A DNA stretch of 64,000 bases from Cryptomeria japonica (taxonomy: Eukaryota; Streptophyta; Pinopsida; Cupressales; Cupressaceae), in contig NC_081411.1 in assembly GCF_030272615.1 (NCBI RefSeq), positions 835,562,136-835,626,135 of the forward strand, read 5' to 3'. Below are positions 1-11,870 of the stretch, piece after piece. The notes beneath the pieces are model-generated. The model was not told the DNA's origin. It worked only from the letters and a program-made list of their open reading frames with translations, and did not search any database. Every line of letters begins with the position of its first letter. The stretch's first letter is position 1. Both the position numbers and the translations under genes were made by a program.

Positions 1-640
1 AATGTATCAGTCCAAGTGTATGTCATTGTTTATTATGGGTCCCGCATGCCACATTGTCAACGACATTGTGAAGTTAGGCCTCATGCGAATGTTCAATCAA
101 TCACACAATAGCATAATGATCTTGTCCATTAGATCAAACAAAAATGATTCTCCATTAAGGCGATGACTAGCACGGGAACGTCAGGCCCACCTCATCAATC
201 TGATCATTTAGCGGCCTCCAACCTAGCATGTCAGAGGCACGTCATTCGTCGACATATCTGCAACGACATTGCAGAGTTATCTTCGTCACACATATTGAAG
301 AAATCACACAATCGTGTGGCTCTTGTAACCGTTGATCTGGGTAGAATTGCACAATGAATATGGAGCCCTCTAGCCATAAAGAAGCACAGGAAAAAGGTTA
401 GGCCCACCATTGCATGTTGTGTTGTCATGCGAAAATAGAACAATCGGAACAAGGAACAAACCTCGTCGGCCAGTAGCAGGTGAAAGGGGTCGATCCTGCC
501 ATGAACTAGGGACCCTTCAACTGGTGAAGATAAGTGATCCAACTGCCGTGACCGATCAACCAAAAAAAAAGAACATGGAGCCCGAAAAGATGCAAGGGCA
601 AAAAGATCCCTCTACAGATTATCAATAAGGAATGCTGCAT
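1..640. other. Unassigned left-edge sequence with a weak internal repeat
   Basis: No gene is supported here. Two diverged blocks share the order 'aacgacattg ... atcacacaat' (about 57-108 and 261-312), so an old tandem duplication is likely. Short overlapping reading frames occur on both strands but show no recognisable domain, splice structure or codon pattern. The stretch could be the decayed 5' part of the LINE that follows. Confidence 0.3.
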
Positions 641-2663
641 AACACAAAGGTTATGTAGGAAAGATTTTCTCAGATTGGATCATTTTTAACAGAAAAAGTT
701 TAACAGGCTTCTTCTGAGGAACACTAAGGCTTCCATAGGGTTGCTTGGGATTGTTGTTGTCTCCCTTGAGAGTTTGGAAGCCTTGGGTTGTTTTCCACTA
801 AGCGCTAAGGTCTTTCCCTATGTGTTAAATGGATTGTTCAGGCCATCTTTGGCAACGAGGCTTGGAAAATCCTTCTGCGACACTATATCTCTTTTAGTTA
901 TCCTATCCATCACCTAACCTAGAAGGTGGATCAACTTTCAGACCCTTCTCTTTATTCATGAATCGGTTCTCATATAGGGCATTTTGGTTATCAAAATTAT
1001 TTTGAAAGCCTAAGAGGTTGCCAACCCTTGGCTCCATTGGGTTGGCTATGGCTTCAGGAATGGCTTATCCTTCAACCAACACAATCTTTGGTGGTCTCCG
1101 CTCATTCAATCACAAGGGATCTCTCTTGCTCGGTTGCCTTGGATTAACGTGTTGCATTTTATAAAAAAGGAATTCGTACTCCTAGTGATTTATTTTCCAA
1201 ATCTAGTAGGAATTCACTCTCTCGGGAGGAGTTCAAAAGTAGATTTAGTTTCTCTCAATCTAACCATGAGACTTTTTTGGCTCTATGAGAGGCCCTTCCT
1301 ATGGAAATGATTCACAAGATTGACATTCAATTCCTCACCCCATGGTGGAAGGATTGGAAATGGTTTCCAAATACTTATTTCTAGAATTATAAATCTCATA
1401 TGGGTTATAGATGACTTTCTTCACATCTCCCCATGGTGGATGCCTTGAATTCCAGGTGGCATTTGCAACCACCCATTTCTATCTAGCTGCACATATTTCT
1501 CAATGTGTGGTCAGCAGTGCTTGAGCCCAAGCTCAAACATTTTGCTTGGTGTATTATTTTCCAATGCCTTCCCGTTTGCTCCCATCTAGTGCATATGGGA
1601 GTTAGAGACCCTCGATGCCCTTTTTGTGGGCATTTTGAATCCTTTGAACACCTCTTTTGGTTTTGTAAGAGGGCTCAAAATTTTTGGGTCTAGATCCATG
1701 ATTTTTTAAAGCCCTTTGAACCTAAACACTTTTCCTAGCACATGGTCCTTCTAGGAGATTCTTCCTAATTCCCCAAGAAATACACCCCTATCTAGCATGC
1801 TTTTAGGGTGGAGATCCTTTTTATGCTTTGGAAGGATAGGAATGTAGTTATTTTTCACAAAGTTCTCTGGATACAAATGTTTCACTTTATTCTAAATCTC
1901 TCATCTGTTCCAATGTGCTTTTACAATTTCAAGTTCAAGCAAATAAAGTTGCTTTGGAGGTGGCTCACCTGTAGGTGCTCCTCGACCACTGGGGCAATGG
2001 CCCTTATGCCTAGGGTTCCTTCTGAAGACCCTTCTTCCACTCGCGTTCGTTTCTCCTCTCGGGGTCAGTGGCGGGGGTGGAGCATTTTTGCATGACTGTC
2101 TCACTCTCCCAGGTCTTAGGCTACCCCTCAGCGGTCTAACTGTGGGTCTGCCCGAGTTATGCATAGGTGTTCCACCTCTCCACCTACTTGGGGAGGGGTT
2201 GTAACCTCTGGTGGTAGTGGTGATGGTCGGTCTGCTAGTGGTGTTGGAGTCTCACAGAGAGGTGGTTTTGGTTGGCTCGCCACCGCACCTTCCAAAGGAT
2301 TCCCTCGGCTCCCCCTTCCTATTTCTCCTCAGCGTTCGGTGGCTCTTGAAGAAGAAAAACAAGACAAAGGTGATGATGGGTGGACTATTCCTGACGTCAC
2401 TCTAGACCTTGGTGACCCTTTGGGGTAAACTAGATGATAAGGATTTGTCCCTGCCACCGACGAGAATTGCTCTCGCCACTTAGCTACTTTTATGTTGTTT
2501 ATGTTTTGTGCTTTGGGATTTACCCCTGTGAATATTTTTTTTTTATTCGAGGTTCTATCTCTTGAGACTCTCGGGGTGTGACCATATATCCATCCTTTTT
2601 TTTTTGTGAATATGTATTCTAATTTCTAATTAATGAAATTTAATACCCATCTTCATTAAAAAA
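640..2663 (+). mobile_element. LINE (L1-type) 3' remnant A
   Basis: A decayed non-LTR retrotransposon. Between about 960 and 1850 a broken plus-strand frame resembles the region that links plant LINE reverse transcriptase to its C-terminal zinc-binding domain, and the zinc-binding domain itself is readable at 1505-1693. The element ends in a T-rich 3' region, then 'taatgaaattt' and an A-rich tail (2660-2700). The 5' limit is uncertain and I could not find a convincing target-site duplication. The GC-rich stretch 1980-2430 sits between the last readable coding and the tail and is probably its 3' UTR. Confidence 0.6.
1505..1693 (+). pseudogene. LINE reverse-transcriptase-associated zinc-binding domain (zf-RVT) fragment
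   Basis: This 62-residue open stretch contains the pattern C-P-F-C-G, then F-E-H-L-F, then F-C-K, followed by an F-W. That is the Cys/His pattern of the zf-RVT domain, which follows reverse transcriptase in plant L1-like ORF2 proteins. A preceding stretch rich in W, F and K (KLKHFAWCIIFQ) is also typical. In-frame stops lie on both sides, so no complete ORF2 remains. What is seen is the cysteine pattern; assignment to LINE ORF2 comes from family knowledge. Confidence 0.65.
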
Positions 2664-2910
2664 AACAAAAAAAACCACTGTCCTCTCAAAAAAAACATAT
2701 AAAGATTTATCCTATTTCAATTGATCCAAAATGAAGCTTTGAAGAGTTAATCTATCGAATCAAACACTCTAATCTCTTAAATTATTCCTCCACCACCACC
2801 TCCATTATGCTCTCGTGATACTTAAGTCGTCAACTCTTGCAAACAGCTTCGATCTCTATGTTATGGAAGACTCGTTCACCCTAAAGTGCCGGCAACGTGC
2901 CGGCTATTTA

Positions 2911-3020
2911 CGGCAGATATCCTGTCAAACTCGGCAAACTCTGGCATACGGCAGATATCGTGTCAAACTCCGCAAACTCTGGCATACGGCAGATATCATG
3001 TCAAACTCCGCAAACTCTCA
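2911..3020. repeat. 38-bp tandem repeat, three units, upstream of the K+ channel gene
   Basis: The unit starts 'cggcagatatc' and runs to 'gcaaactctggcata'. Copies start at 2911, 2949 and 2987, an exact 38-bp period with a few substitutions; the third is cut short. The array ends about 250 bp before the predicted start codon of the channel gene, so it may lie in its promoter or 5' UTR. Confidence 0.85.
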
Positions 3021-3206
3021 TGACAAACAACAAAGTGACAACCTCTCTTGTGGGTTCGACTCAGCTTTTCATCCGACCATGCTTTGCCTTTTGCTGTGAT
3101 CCAAGTACAAATGCTTATAACTTATTAACAAGTGAGATGCATGCACAGCAACATGGATAATTGCATGCGCCCGGCTAAAAGTCTGAGAGTAGCCAAGGAA
3201 AAAAGT

Positions 3207-3214
3207 ATATATAT
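3207..3214 (+). promoter_or_regulatory. Possible TATA element of the K+ channel gene
   Basis: A tatatata run lies 53 bp before the chosen ATG at 3267. Spacing suits a short 5' UTR, but the surrounding sequence is AT-rich and transcription cannot be seen from sequence, so this is only a candidate. Confidence 0.3.
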
Positions 3215-3266
3215 GTCTGACAGCATGAAAAAATGCGTAAATATATGCTTTCCATTGTCTTTGGAG

Positions 3267-5863
3267 ATGGAAAAACAATCAGTGGCAGAGACATTGTATA
3301 GTCTACCAAGTGGATTTCTGCCAGCCTTGGGCGCCAGCAGCCAGCAGTCAACACAAAAAAAGCTGCACAGATATATTATTTCTCCCTACAACACTCGTTA
3401 CAGGTACTAATTATTTAGAAGTCTTTGAATGTTTCAAAGACCCTTATTTAACGAGACTATTGCAATGTACTCTTGATCTCGAGACTATTGTAATGTCCTC
3501 TTGATCTCTGATCATTCCAATAAAAATCTTATAATCCCTTGACTCTATAGATAAAAAAATTTGTGTTTATTACTGTTAACAATTTTTATGTACTTTTAGC
3601 TTCACTTCCTCACTTCTATATGAGGTTGTCTATTTTATTTCACTTCATAATCCAACGGATCTTCGCTTCTGTTTAAAGTTTATGTCGAAAGGAGTCAAAC
3701 AAACAATTTATTTTGGAGTTCTAATGTCTCTTCAGTTCTGTTACAATGATCTCAAGAGATGAATCACAGCAATACAAATTCATAAGAACGTATGTGTCAT
3801 ATATACTGATGGGTGTATTGCAGGTGTTGGCAGAATTTTCTGATCCCCTTGGTAATGTATTCTGCATGGATTTCAACCTTCGAAACAGGATTCCTACAGG
3901 AACCCATTCCTCCTGCTCTTTCAGTTCTGGATAATATCCTCAATGCCTTCTTCGCCATTGATATTACCTTGACATTTATGGTCGCTTACAGGGACAAGAG
4001 GACATATTTGCTCGTAGACGATCCCAAGAGAATTGCCCTCAAGTAAGTAAACCATACATCACAACATTTTTCTTTACTAACTTGTAACAATCCAACCAAG
4101 ATTCTGCTCTCATTAAATGCAGGTATTTGTCGACATGGTTTATCTTCGACGTTTCATCAACTATACCATTTCAGGAATTTGTCTTACTCTTTACAGGGGA
4201 CTCTGGGTCAGGTTTAATGTATAATTTACTTCATATACTCAGGCTTTGGCGACTGCGAAAAGTTAGTGCTCTCTTTGCCAGGTATACAAACGTTTTTTAG
4301 TCTACTATTCACAAAATGGAAGACAAAATCCCCTTCAAATGTAGAGATTTAGCTAGGGGAAAAAAAGCAGTTAACTAATTTGGCGATTGAATAATGATTT
4401 TTCTCGCCTATCTGCTGCAGACTTGAAAAAGACATCCGAGTAAATTATTTCTGGCTTCGATGTGCTAAGCTCATTTATGTAAAACACTACCATGAATAGT
4501 GTTTATTTAATTTAAGTTTTCAATCATTTTGGAGTTCTGTTTTTAAGATTAGTTGATGAATTTTATGGCTTGCACAAATTATCGATTGGTTGATTTTAAA
4601 AGCATAGCAAAATTGGTGATGAGATTTTGCTTTTCGGTTTTCTCAGACAACAGCTTTTTCAATACACATTGCTGGGTGCTTCTTTTATCTGCTTGCATCA
4701 CGTTACAAGGATCCCAAAAAGACATGGATTGGTAGTTCCATTACTCCTGATTTCAAAGAAATCAGTCTCTGGGAGCGTTACGTGGCTGCAATTTACTGGT
4801 CTCTCACTACTTTATCCAGCGTTGGTTATGGTGATATTCATCCTGAGAACACACGAGATGATTTTTGACATAGTTTACATGATGTTTAATTTGGGTCTCA
4901 CTGCTTATTTGATTGGTAACATGACAAGCCTCGTTGTGGAAGATTCAGCCAGGACAAGAAAATTTGTAAGCAATTTGTGCAATGTGATGATAAATCACAA
5001 TGTGATTCAAAATATTGATAAAAAAATTAAAAACAAAACAATTGCAATTAGATTATTAACTTTTTATAAATTCAAATTTTGTTCTTTTACCTTATGAATG
5101 CAGAGAAACATGGTTACAGAAGCTTCAAGCTCTGCCTCTAGAAATCAGCTTCCAGATGCATTGAAAAATCAGATTATAGATTACTTATCTCTGAAATTCA
5201 GAACCGAGGGATATCAGAAGCAACGGCTATTCGATTCTCTCCCAACTGGCCTTCGTTTGAACATTCTTCAGTACTTGTTTTTGCCCATACTTGAGAAAAC
5301 TTATCTATTCCAGGGAGTGTCCTGCAGTTTTCTTCTGCACTTGGTATCAGAGATTCAAGCTGGCTATTTCCCTGCAAGACATGACATCATTTTGCAAGAA
5401 GGGGCACCCACGGATCTCTATATTGTAGTCTCTGGAGCAGTGGTATTCTAATACTTTAATTCTCTCTTTTCTTTTTTCCCTAAAAGTTAGTTTGATTTCT
5501 CTAGAAACAATCCTGAAATGCTTATTTTACAGGAATTAGTCTTTAACAAAGGAGGACTTGACAAGGTAAATAAACTTCACCCAACCAATCCATCAAGCAA
5601 GTTAGTTAATAAATTTGTTATCGTGTTAATTGAGGGTTCTATTAACCATCCTTTTACCTCTTCAGAAGCTTGTGAAGGAAGAAACAGGTGATATGTTTGG
5701 AGAATTGGGAGTGCTATTTAATAAGCCTCATGAATTTAGGGCTACAACAAAGATGCTTTCACAACTTCTAATACTTGGGCGTAGTGCATTGCTGGAAGTG
5801 TTGGAATCACATGTCGAAGACAGACAGATAGTTATGGCAAATCTATCTCAGATTCGACTTTAG
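3267..5863 (+). CDS. KAT-type Shaker K+ channel, short form without the C-terminal KHA region; 2-nt frameshift after the pore
   Basis: Plant voltage-gated inward-rectifier K+ channel of the KAT1/KAT2 kind, expected in the plasma membrane. Eight exons fit with GT/AG junctions and consistent phases: 3267-3403, 3824-4042, 4123-4281, 4421-4478, 4647-4965, 5104-5442, 5533-5565 and 5666-5863. In order they give the N-terminal LPALGASS and IISPYNTRYR motifs, S1-S2, S3, a basic S4 (LRLWRLRK), the LEKDIR linker, S5, the pore (TLSSVGYGD), S6 (LTAYLIGNMTSLVV), the C-linker and the cNBD (GAPTDLYIVVSGAV, GDMFGELGVL). The ATG at 3267 follows family length; an upstream in-frame ATG at 3132 is unlikely. Two oddities stand out. 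Exon 5 has lost two bases near 4855-4858 (Arg-Glu-Met junction), shifting the frame into a stop. The last exon also ends right after the cNBD, giving about 487 residues against 677 in Arabidopsis KAT1. The gene is either a young pseudogene or carries a sequence error. Confidence 0.85.
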
Positions 5864-7772
5864 CGTTGCCATCTTTAATTCAAGCCTCTGCTATTATCAT
5901 TCATGGCTGCAACTGCATATACAGGATAAAGATTTTGAATCTCATGAGCCTGTTCTTTGAATCAGCATAACTCAAGCGATCAGCACAAACAGAAAATACC
6001 GTCTAGTAATTCTGATTTTTTCTGTGTATTGCTGAAAATTGCAGACTACATATCCAAAACAACGACTAGATCTTTTTCTAGATTGCAACTTATTCACAAA
6101 TGAAACTCCGTAAGAATACGCCTGTTTAAACTCTTGCATGTACTATGAGTTATCAACTCAGAAAACATTGAATTATTGTACAGCCTTCTAAAATCTGTAA
6201 AGCTACTTTCTACTTTTAGATATGTAATTGTACCATGTTCCTCGTGAATTTGTTGAAGTTATTGTATTTGGCTAGAACATGCTACGTTTCTTAAGCCTTA
6301 GTATTTGTGTGGACAGCTATAAACCTCTTGTTAAGCTTTGTGAGATCTAAGTCTATGGAAAAACATCTTTGAATCATGGTTGTATCTTGATTGAAATTTG
6401 GTTACATCAATATTAGAATAAATAATCTAAATGAGTGCTGTCAAATTTGTATTTTAGGAATATGTGTTGGATTGATGAAAAATATTTGTAACTGTTTTGA
6501 AATTTGATAAAAATAGTTTTTTTGGATTTAGGTTTGATGTAATGGAGATATTATTTCTCTTACGTTAAATTTTCTAAAGAAACTGAGTGAAGAAAATAAT
6601 CAATTATGTAGCATGTTGTATAATGATGATGTAATGTTAATATCATTATATAATTCTTTTTAAGGCTCATCAATCTATCTAAGAGGTACTAATTGTTTTA
6701 AATTATTTAAGTTTTTTTTCTTGAATACAACTTTCAAGAATGCAATTCAAACATTAAACATTTTAAGTTAGCTTACAATAGTTAGTTGGAGGGTTCAAAT
6801 TTTCAATTTTAATTTCAAGAACATGGAGGGTCGTTTCTACAATCAAGCATCTCATTGAAGTCATTTCCCAAGTGTTCTTCTATCCAACATTTCTTTTGTA
6901 ACCACCATTTGATGATAGTCATTATACATATGTGATTCTAATCCTAAATGGGATATAAAAATTGACCTAATCAAATCCAGTTCTTAAAAAAGAGTGTAAA
7001 TGAAAATAAATTAGGATTATATTATTTATTTACTTTCACATAAAATATATTATTTTGCACATTAGTCACTATATTAAATATAAAATGAACCTAAAATGAA
7101 AAGGGAGAAGTGCAACATATACAATTTTCACTATTATAAAAGTATTACTTTTACTAAAAGAATATTTGAAAAAATTGAATACAATTATAAAAGAAATTTT
7201 AAACTTATAGAAAAAAATTTAAAATGAAGAGGTGTGGTGGGATACATTTATCCATGTCGAGAAGGAAATCATATATGTTTATCCATGTCTGGAAAGAAAT
7301 TATAATCACCATTAATTTTAGATTATACACCTTTGACCACCTACCCCAGGACACTAGGTTGTTTATAATAAATTATATTCTTTTAATAATGAAAAAATAA
7401 TATCTAAAAGGAAGAAATTTATCATATAGTTTATAACATAATCTTTAAATTGAAACTTTTTTATATGAATATTTTCTTTTAAAAATTAAGTTTTATATAT
7501 TCTAATATTAAACATTATCTATTTCAACTTAAAGTTTCAATGAATAATAAATAAAATAAAAAAATATTTTCTAATTTGATATCTTATTTATGAAGAAAAA
7601 TGCTTCCTTTTTTGGAAAGGTATAGAGTTTAACCTACCTTAAATAAAACTTAGATCTCGGGGTCTAGATTGAAATTAATAGAGAATTGAGTAACATAAAT
7701 AAAAATTAAATTATTAGAGAGAAATAAGAAGTTTATCTAGTTTGTGGCATAGCATTATTTTTAACTAATTAA
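5864..7772. other. AT-rich spacer downstream of the K+ channel gene
   Basis: The first few hundred bases probably include the channel 3' UTR, but I cannot fix a polyadenylation site. Beyond that the sequence is AT-rich with many homopolymer runs and no reading frame, splice pattern or element end that I can support. Confidence 0.4.
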
Positions 7773-8500
7773 ACATTGTGTTAGAAAAGTAGAAATAAAT
7801 ATTTGAGATTAATTTAAAATAGTGATCAAAATGTTGATATGGAGATGTGATGAGACTTCTAATGCCTAGGACAATTCTACTCCCACAATGTGGTCTTAGA
7901 TCTAGGGAGCCACAATATTGCCTAATCTAACTAGCAACATTGTGTTAGAAAAATTAAATTATCAATATTTGAAATTGATTTAAAATAGTGATAAAAATGT
8001 TGATATGGAGATGTGATAAGGCTTCTAATGCCTAAGACAATTCTACACCCATAATGTCATCTTAGGTCTAGGCCACAATATTGCCTAGTCTAACTAGCAA
8101 ACTTTAGTCTTTTATAATTTGTTAGCATTTGATGATTAGAATAACTTAGAGGTATTTTTTAAATTGAATTCATTGGACAATTTCATAACCATAAGGTAAT
8201 ATTGAGACTAGGCCAAGCTATTGTCTAGTCTAATTGGCACAATTCAGTCTTCTAGAATTTGTTCGCCTATGTTAGTACTTATTTTCAGAAAATAGTGGTG
8301 TTAGAACTTACCTTGACTGATTTACAATATAAATAGAGTTAATGATTGACTTCCTTGATAATAATGAAGCCATATGTTTAATGTAGTAATTTCTTATTAA
8401 AATGATTTAGGATGATACTTTTATATATAGTTTTCTGGGCAAATCTACAGCCACAATGTGCATCATTTCCTAGTCTAAGTGGCATGATTTAGTCTTCTAT
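7773..8500. repeat. 164-bp tandem duplication with two more diverged copies
   Basis: A block starting 'acattgtgttagaaaa' at 7773 is repeated at 7937. Both copies run through 'gttgatatggagatgtgat' and end with 'caatattgcctaatctaac' or the like. Two further, more diverged relatives of the block end follow near 8170-8270 and 8430-8520, where 'tagtctaattggca' and 'tagtctaagtggca' recur. The repeat encodes nothing recognisable. Confidence 0.7.
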
Positions 8501-8519
8501 AATTTTTTTTCCTATGTTA

Positions 8520-10167
8520 GTATTTATTTAAAAATTAGTGGCACTAAGTGTTAAGAGCATGCATTTGCGATATCCATAAAAAGTGGTGTATAATGAATGG
8601 GTATGAGTGGAATGGAAGCAATTTAAATAGGATGGGGCACTTTCCCTCACCGATAAGTTTTGGTCATTGTGGTTCAATGTGATCATTGGAGATTGGCCTA
8701 ATCAGTAATTTACCTATGAAACCATGTATAAAGACATCCTATCAATACATTTTGATACCACTTGTATACCATAGCATTTGCGCATCCACATCAAGCATTC
8801 TCAAGCATCAAAGGAATCATTTCATCCCACCATATCCTTCAAGCATTGTGGATAAAATCACATCAACTTTCAGGCAAGCATATGTTTGTGTTTGAATCTT
8901 CTATGTGTTTTCATGTTTGCATCAATGCTTGTGATCACATCTAAAGAGCATTGCATCTCAATCTTCAATCAACCATTGAAGATCTAAGGTGCTATGATAC
9001 AACATTTACTTCAATATGTCAATTAAAATTTCAATTCAATTCAAGGTTAATTCCTAAACCGAGGTTTCATCCCCATCAACAACCGTATTTTCTTCTTTCT
9101 ATGTGTAGGAAATTGTCTCAAGAGCTGCAAGTGAAAAATTTGGCAAAGTAGACAATGACAATAAGAATCAACTTTTGAAGGCACAAAAAGAGGAGGAGGA
9201 TGATGATCGACTCCCCTCAGTCCCAAGAATTTTTTATTATATTTTGACAGTGGATTTTGTACATCATTGTGATCTAGAATACATCAAGTTTGGTTGCCCT
9301 TGATATTCAAAGGACCACGGTGACTTGCTCCCCTGATCCTGGTGATTATGCTTGAACTTTTCGTCATGAATTCTGATCCATCTTCCATCTTCAAATCTAA
9401 GTTTATATCTCTGCATGATATCTGGAACATTTTGTCGTTGCTAATTTATATTGATTTTTCATTGTTTGTCCTAGATCTAGCATTTCAACCCTAATTCAGA
9501 TTTAGTTTTCAACTCAAACAAGGAGGAATTAATTTGATTTGCATTTATCCCTTCTAGGATTGGATCAATCAAAATCAATTCCCTCAATTTAAGGTTGGTC
9601 CCAAGAAAAGTTAGTGCCTTTATCAATCCAAGTGGTGAAACCCTAATTTAAACACCTTACATATTTGCACTTTATGGATAAATATAATTGCACTTTCAAG
9701 AGGTGAACATGTAGTGATGCTAAGGATAAGAAAAAATGGATAAATTACCTTCCTTTAGGTGTCCACATTGGGTTATAAAGGGTCATGCTTTGGGCTACTA
9801 GGATTTGAAGGAGAAAGGTTGTCCATTGGGAGGTCCAAGGAGTCATTAGGGAGTTACAAAGTATCTACAAAGCTAAAGGTTGAGTGGCTATGGGTTAGGT
9901 ACCCATGCTGAGGCCACTTGAAGGAATTTACATTTTATTATTTCTATTAGTTGTTCACTTTCCTAGGAGTGGGTTTTGCAAGTGGTTTCTTGCCTCTTGT
10001 TTTGGGAAACAATAGTCGTTCTCCCTCTCTTTGATTGCTATAAATTAGAGCCATGACATAGTAGTTTCATCACATGAGTTATTTAGGTGATTTTTGGTAT
10101 AGTTGGAGAAGTGTATTGTTGTATCATTCTCTCTTTTGAAGATTAATAATATACTTTCCCTCTTTTT
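8520..10167. other. Unassigned spacer; may hold LTR-like sequence
   Basis: Short open frames at 8686-9151 show no domain. From about 9040 the sequence has the mixed, gene-poor look of an LTR or LTR leader, but I found no paired copy in the window. The last part, about 9700-10167, may be the start of the 5' LTR of the copia remnant that follows; its left end is not visible. Confidence 0.3.
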
Positions 10168-11308
10168 CTAGTGGACTTTTTTCCTGAAAGGGTTTCTCCA
10201 CGTAAATTTGGTGTCTCATTTGGTATGCTAGTTTTATATTATTGTTGAATGTTGCAATAACTTTCATATTTTAGATTTTTTTATCCTATTTCAGATGTCT
10301 AATCATATAAAGAATTTTTTATTGTAAGTTTTCTTCACCTTGATTACCAACATTTGGTATAAGAGCTAATGGTTCATAGAGTGAGACTTTTCTTTTTAAG
10401 TGTTGAAAGTTTTTTGTTGTAGCGGGAGTTTTCTTTTTGTGGTTTTATAGATTTGAAAAAAGAATTGAAATCCTTAGCTTCTACTTCTTGCATGGATATT
10501 AAGAAATTCAATGGCACTAGCTACAAGACATGGAACCTAAAGATGGAAGATCTTTTGGAAGAAATAGATGAGTGGTTGTAGTTTCACATGAGATAAATCC
10601 ATCTACCATGATCAATGAATATTGGAAGAAATTGGACAAAAGGCATGAAAAAATATTCAATTATTGATTTTGTCGTCTTGAATGTCTCCACATAAGACTT
10701 TGAATACAAGTTGTGGAAGAGGATAAATTATATTTTTTAGACTAAAAGTTGGTCCAATAAGTTATATCTCAAGAGGATTTTGTATTCTTTAAAAATAAAA
10801 TATGGTGATTCAATTTCTAATCATTTGAATGCATTTAATCTGATTTTATGTCATCTTGCATCAATAATTATTAAATTAGAGGATAAAGATAAATTTATCT
10901 TATTTATTTGTTGTTTGCCCCAATGAAAAAATTTAATTGCTTCCATTAGTAGTGGTAATACAAAGCCAAATATGAATAACATGATAGTCATTTTCTTCAT
11001 TCATAAGAGATGAGGAGAAAGTCCATGAATCCTGGATGTCAAGATGCCTTGCATTTAAGGGGAAAGCCCAAAGAGAAAGGGCGTAAAGCGGATAAAAAGG
11101 GGAAAAGTCTAAAGGATGTTCTTTGGTGGGGTTTTTTCTAGAAATGTTTTCTCTAGATATAAATTTGGTGTCTCATTTGGTATGCTAATTTTATTTTATT
11201 TTTGAATGTTGAAATCACTTTCATATTTTAGATTCAGTTATCTTATTTTAGATTTCTAATTACATAAAGAAGTTGTTGTTGCAATCTTTCTTCATCATGA
11301 TTCTCAAC
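10168..11308 (+). mobile_element. Copia-type LTR retrotransposon remnant C
   Basis: A segment at 10168-10352 (from 'tttcctgaaagggtttctcc' to 'accaaca') recurs at about 11115-11308 (from 'ttttctagaaatg' to 'ctcaaca'). The two are the LTR 3' part on each side of a shrunken internal region. Immediately after the first copy comes 'tggtataagagc' (10355-10366), two mismatches from the tRNA-iMet primer site TGGTATCAGAGC used by many plant copia elements. Only a decayed gag lies between. Pol is deleted. Confidence 0.65.
10490..11090 (+). pseudogene. Decayed copia gag
   Basis: The start reads as a copia gag N-terminus (F-N-G-T-S-Y-K-T-W then L-K-M-E-D-L-L). This is followed by a frame interrupted by many stops that still shows a gag-like order: a KLW-R-I-N region, then S-I-S-N-H-L-N-A-F, then L-E-D-K-D-K. 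No zinc knuckle or pol is left. Family assignment rests on these short matches and on the primer site just upstream. Confidence 0.5.
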
Positions 11309-11870
11309 ATAACTCAAATAACACACAACAAACAAATTCTCTTTGCACATAATTTGAATTCATATTTGCAATAAAATTATCAAAACCATATGTGGTTCAA
11401 ACAAAACAAAAATCTCCAATTTATTTTAAATTTAGTATTGTCTACAATCACTACTTACTTGGTCTAACATAGTAAATAATATTTTATCACTTCCCATACT
11501 CAAATGGCACCAATCACAAAGAAACCTCCCATGTTCTATTCTTTGTGCTTAATGACTTCCCTTGCATGGCTTCTTTTATTCTCCACACACTCATTTTACT
11601 CTTTTTGTAGTTGTTATCTTTCCTGCACACACCTCTATTCTTTTTCACTCTTTCCAACTATTCTCTTGCACATTTATCTTACTCTGTTTCTCAAGTGGTA
11701 CTTATAATTTTCTCATATTTTTAAATTTCTTGCAGCCTCATCATGTCATCTTATTGGCCACATATTTGGCTTCTTCCTCCTCTTGTGCAACCTCCCCTAG
11801 GTTGCCTCTACCTACATTGTTTCTTGTATTGCATTTATAATATTCCAATGATTATTATCAATTCTCATGG

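Noticed and set aside
163-628. Overlapping frames at the left edge
   Set aside because: No domain, no splice pattern, and both strands are open to a similar degree, as expected by chance.
2159-2428. Glycine-rich open frame near the LINE A tail
   Set aside because: It lies in the GC-rich 3' end of the LINE and has no shared motif or independent start context.
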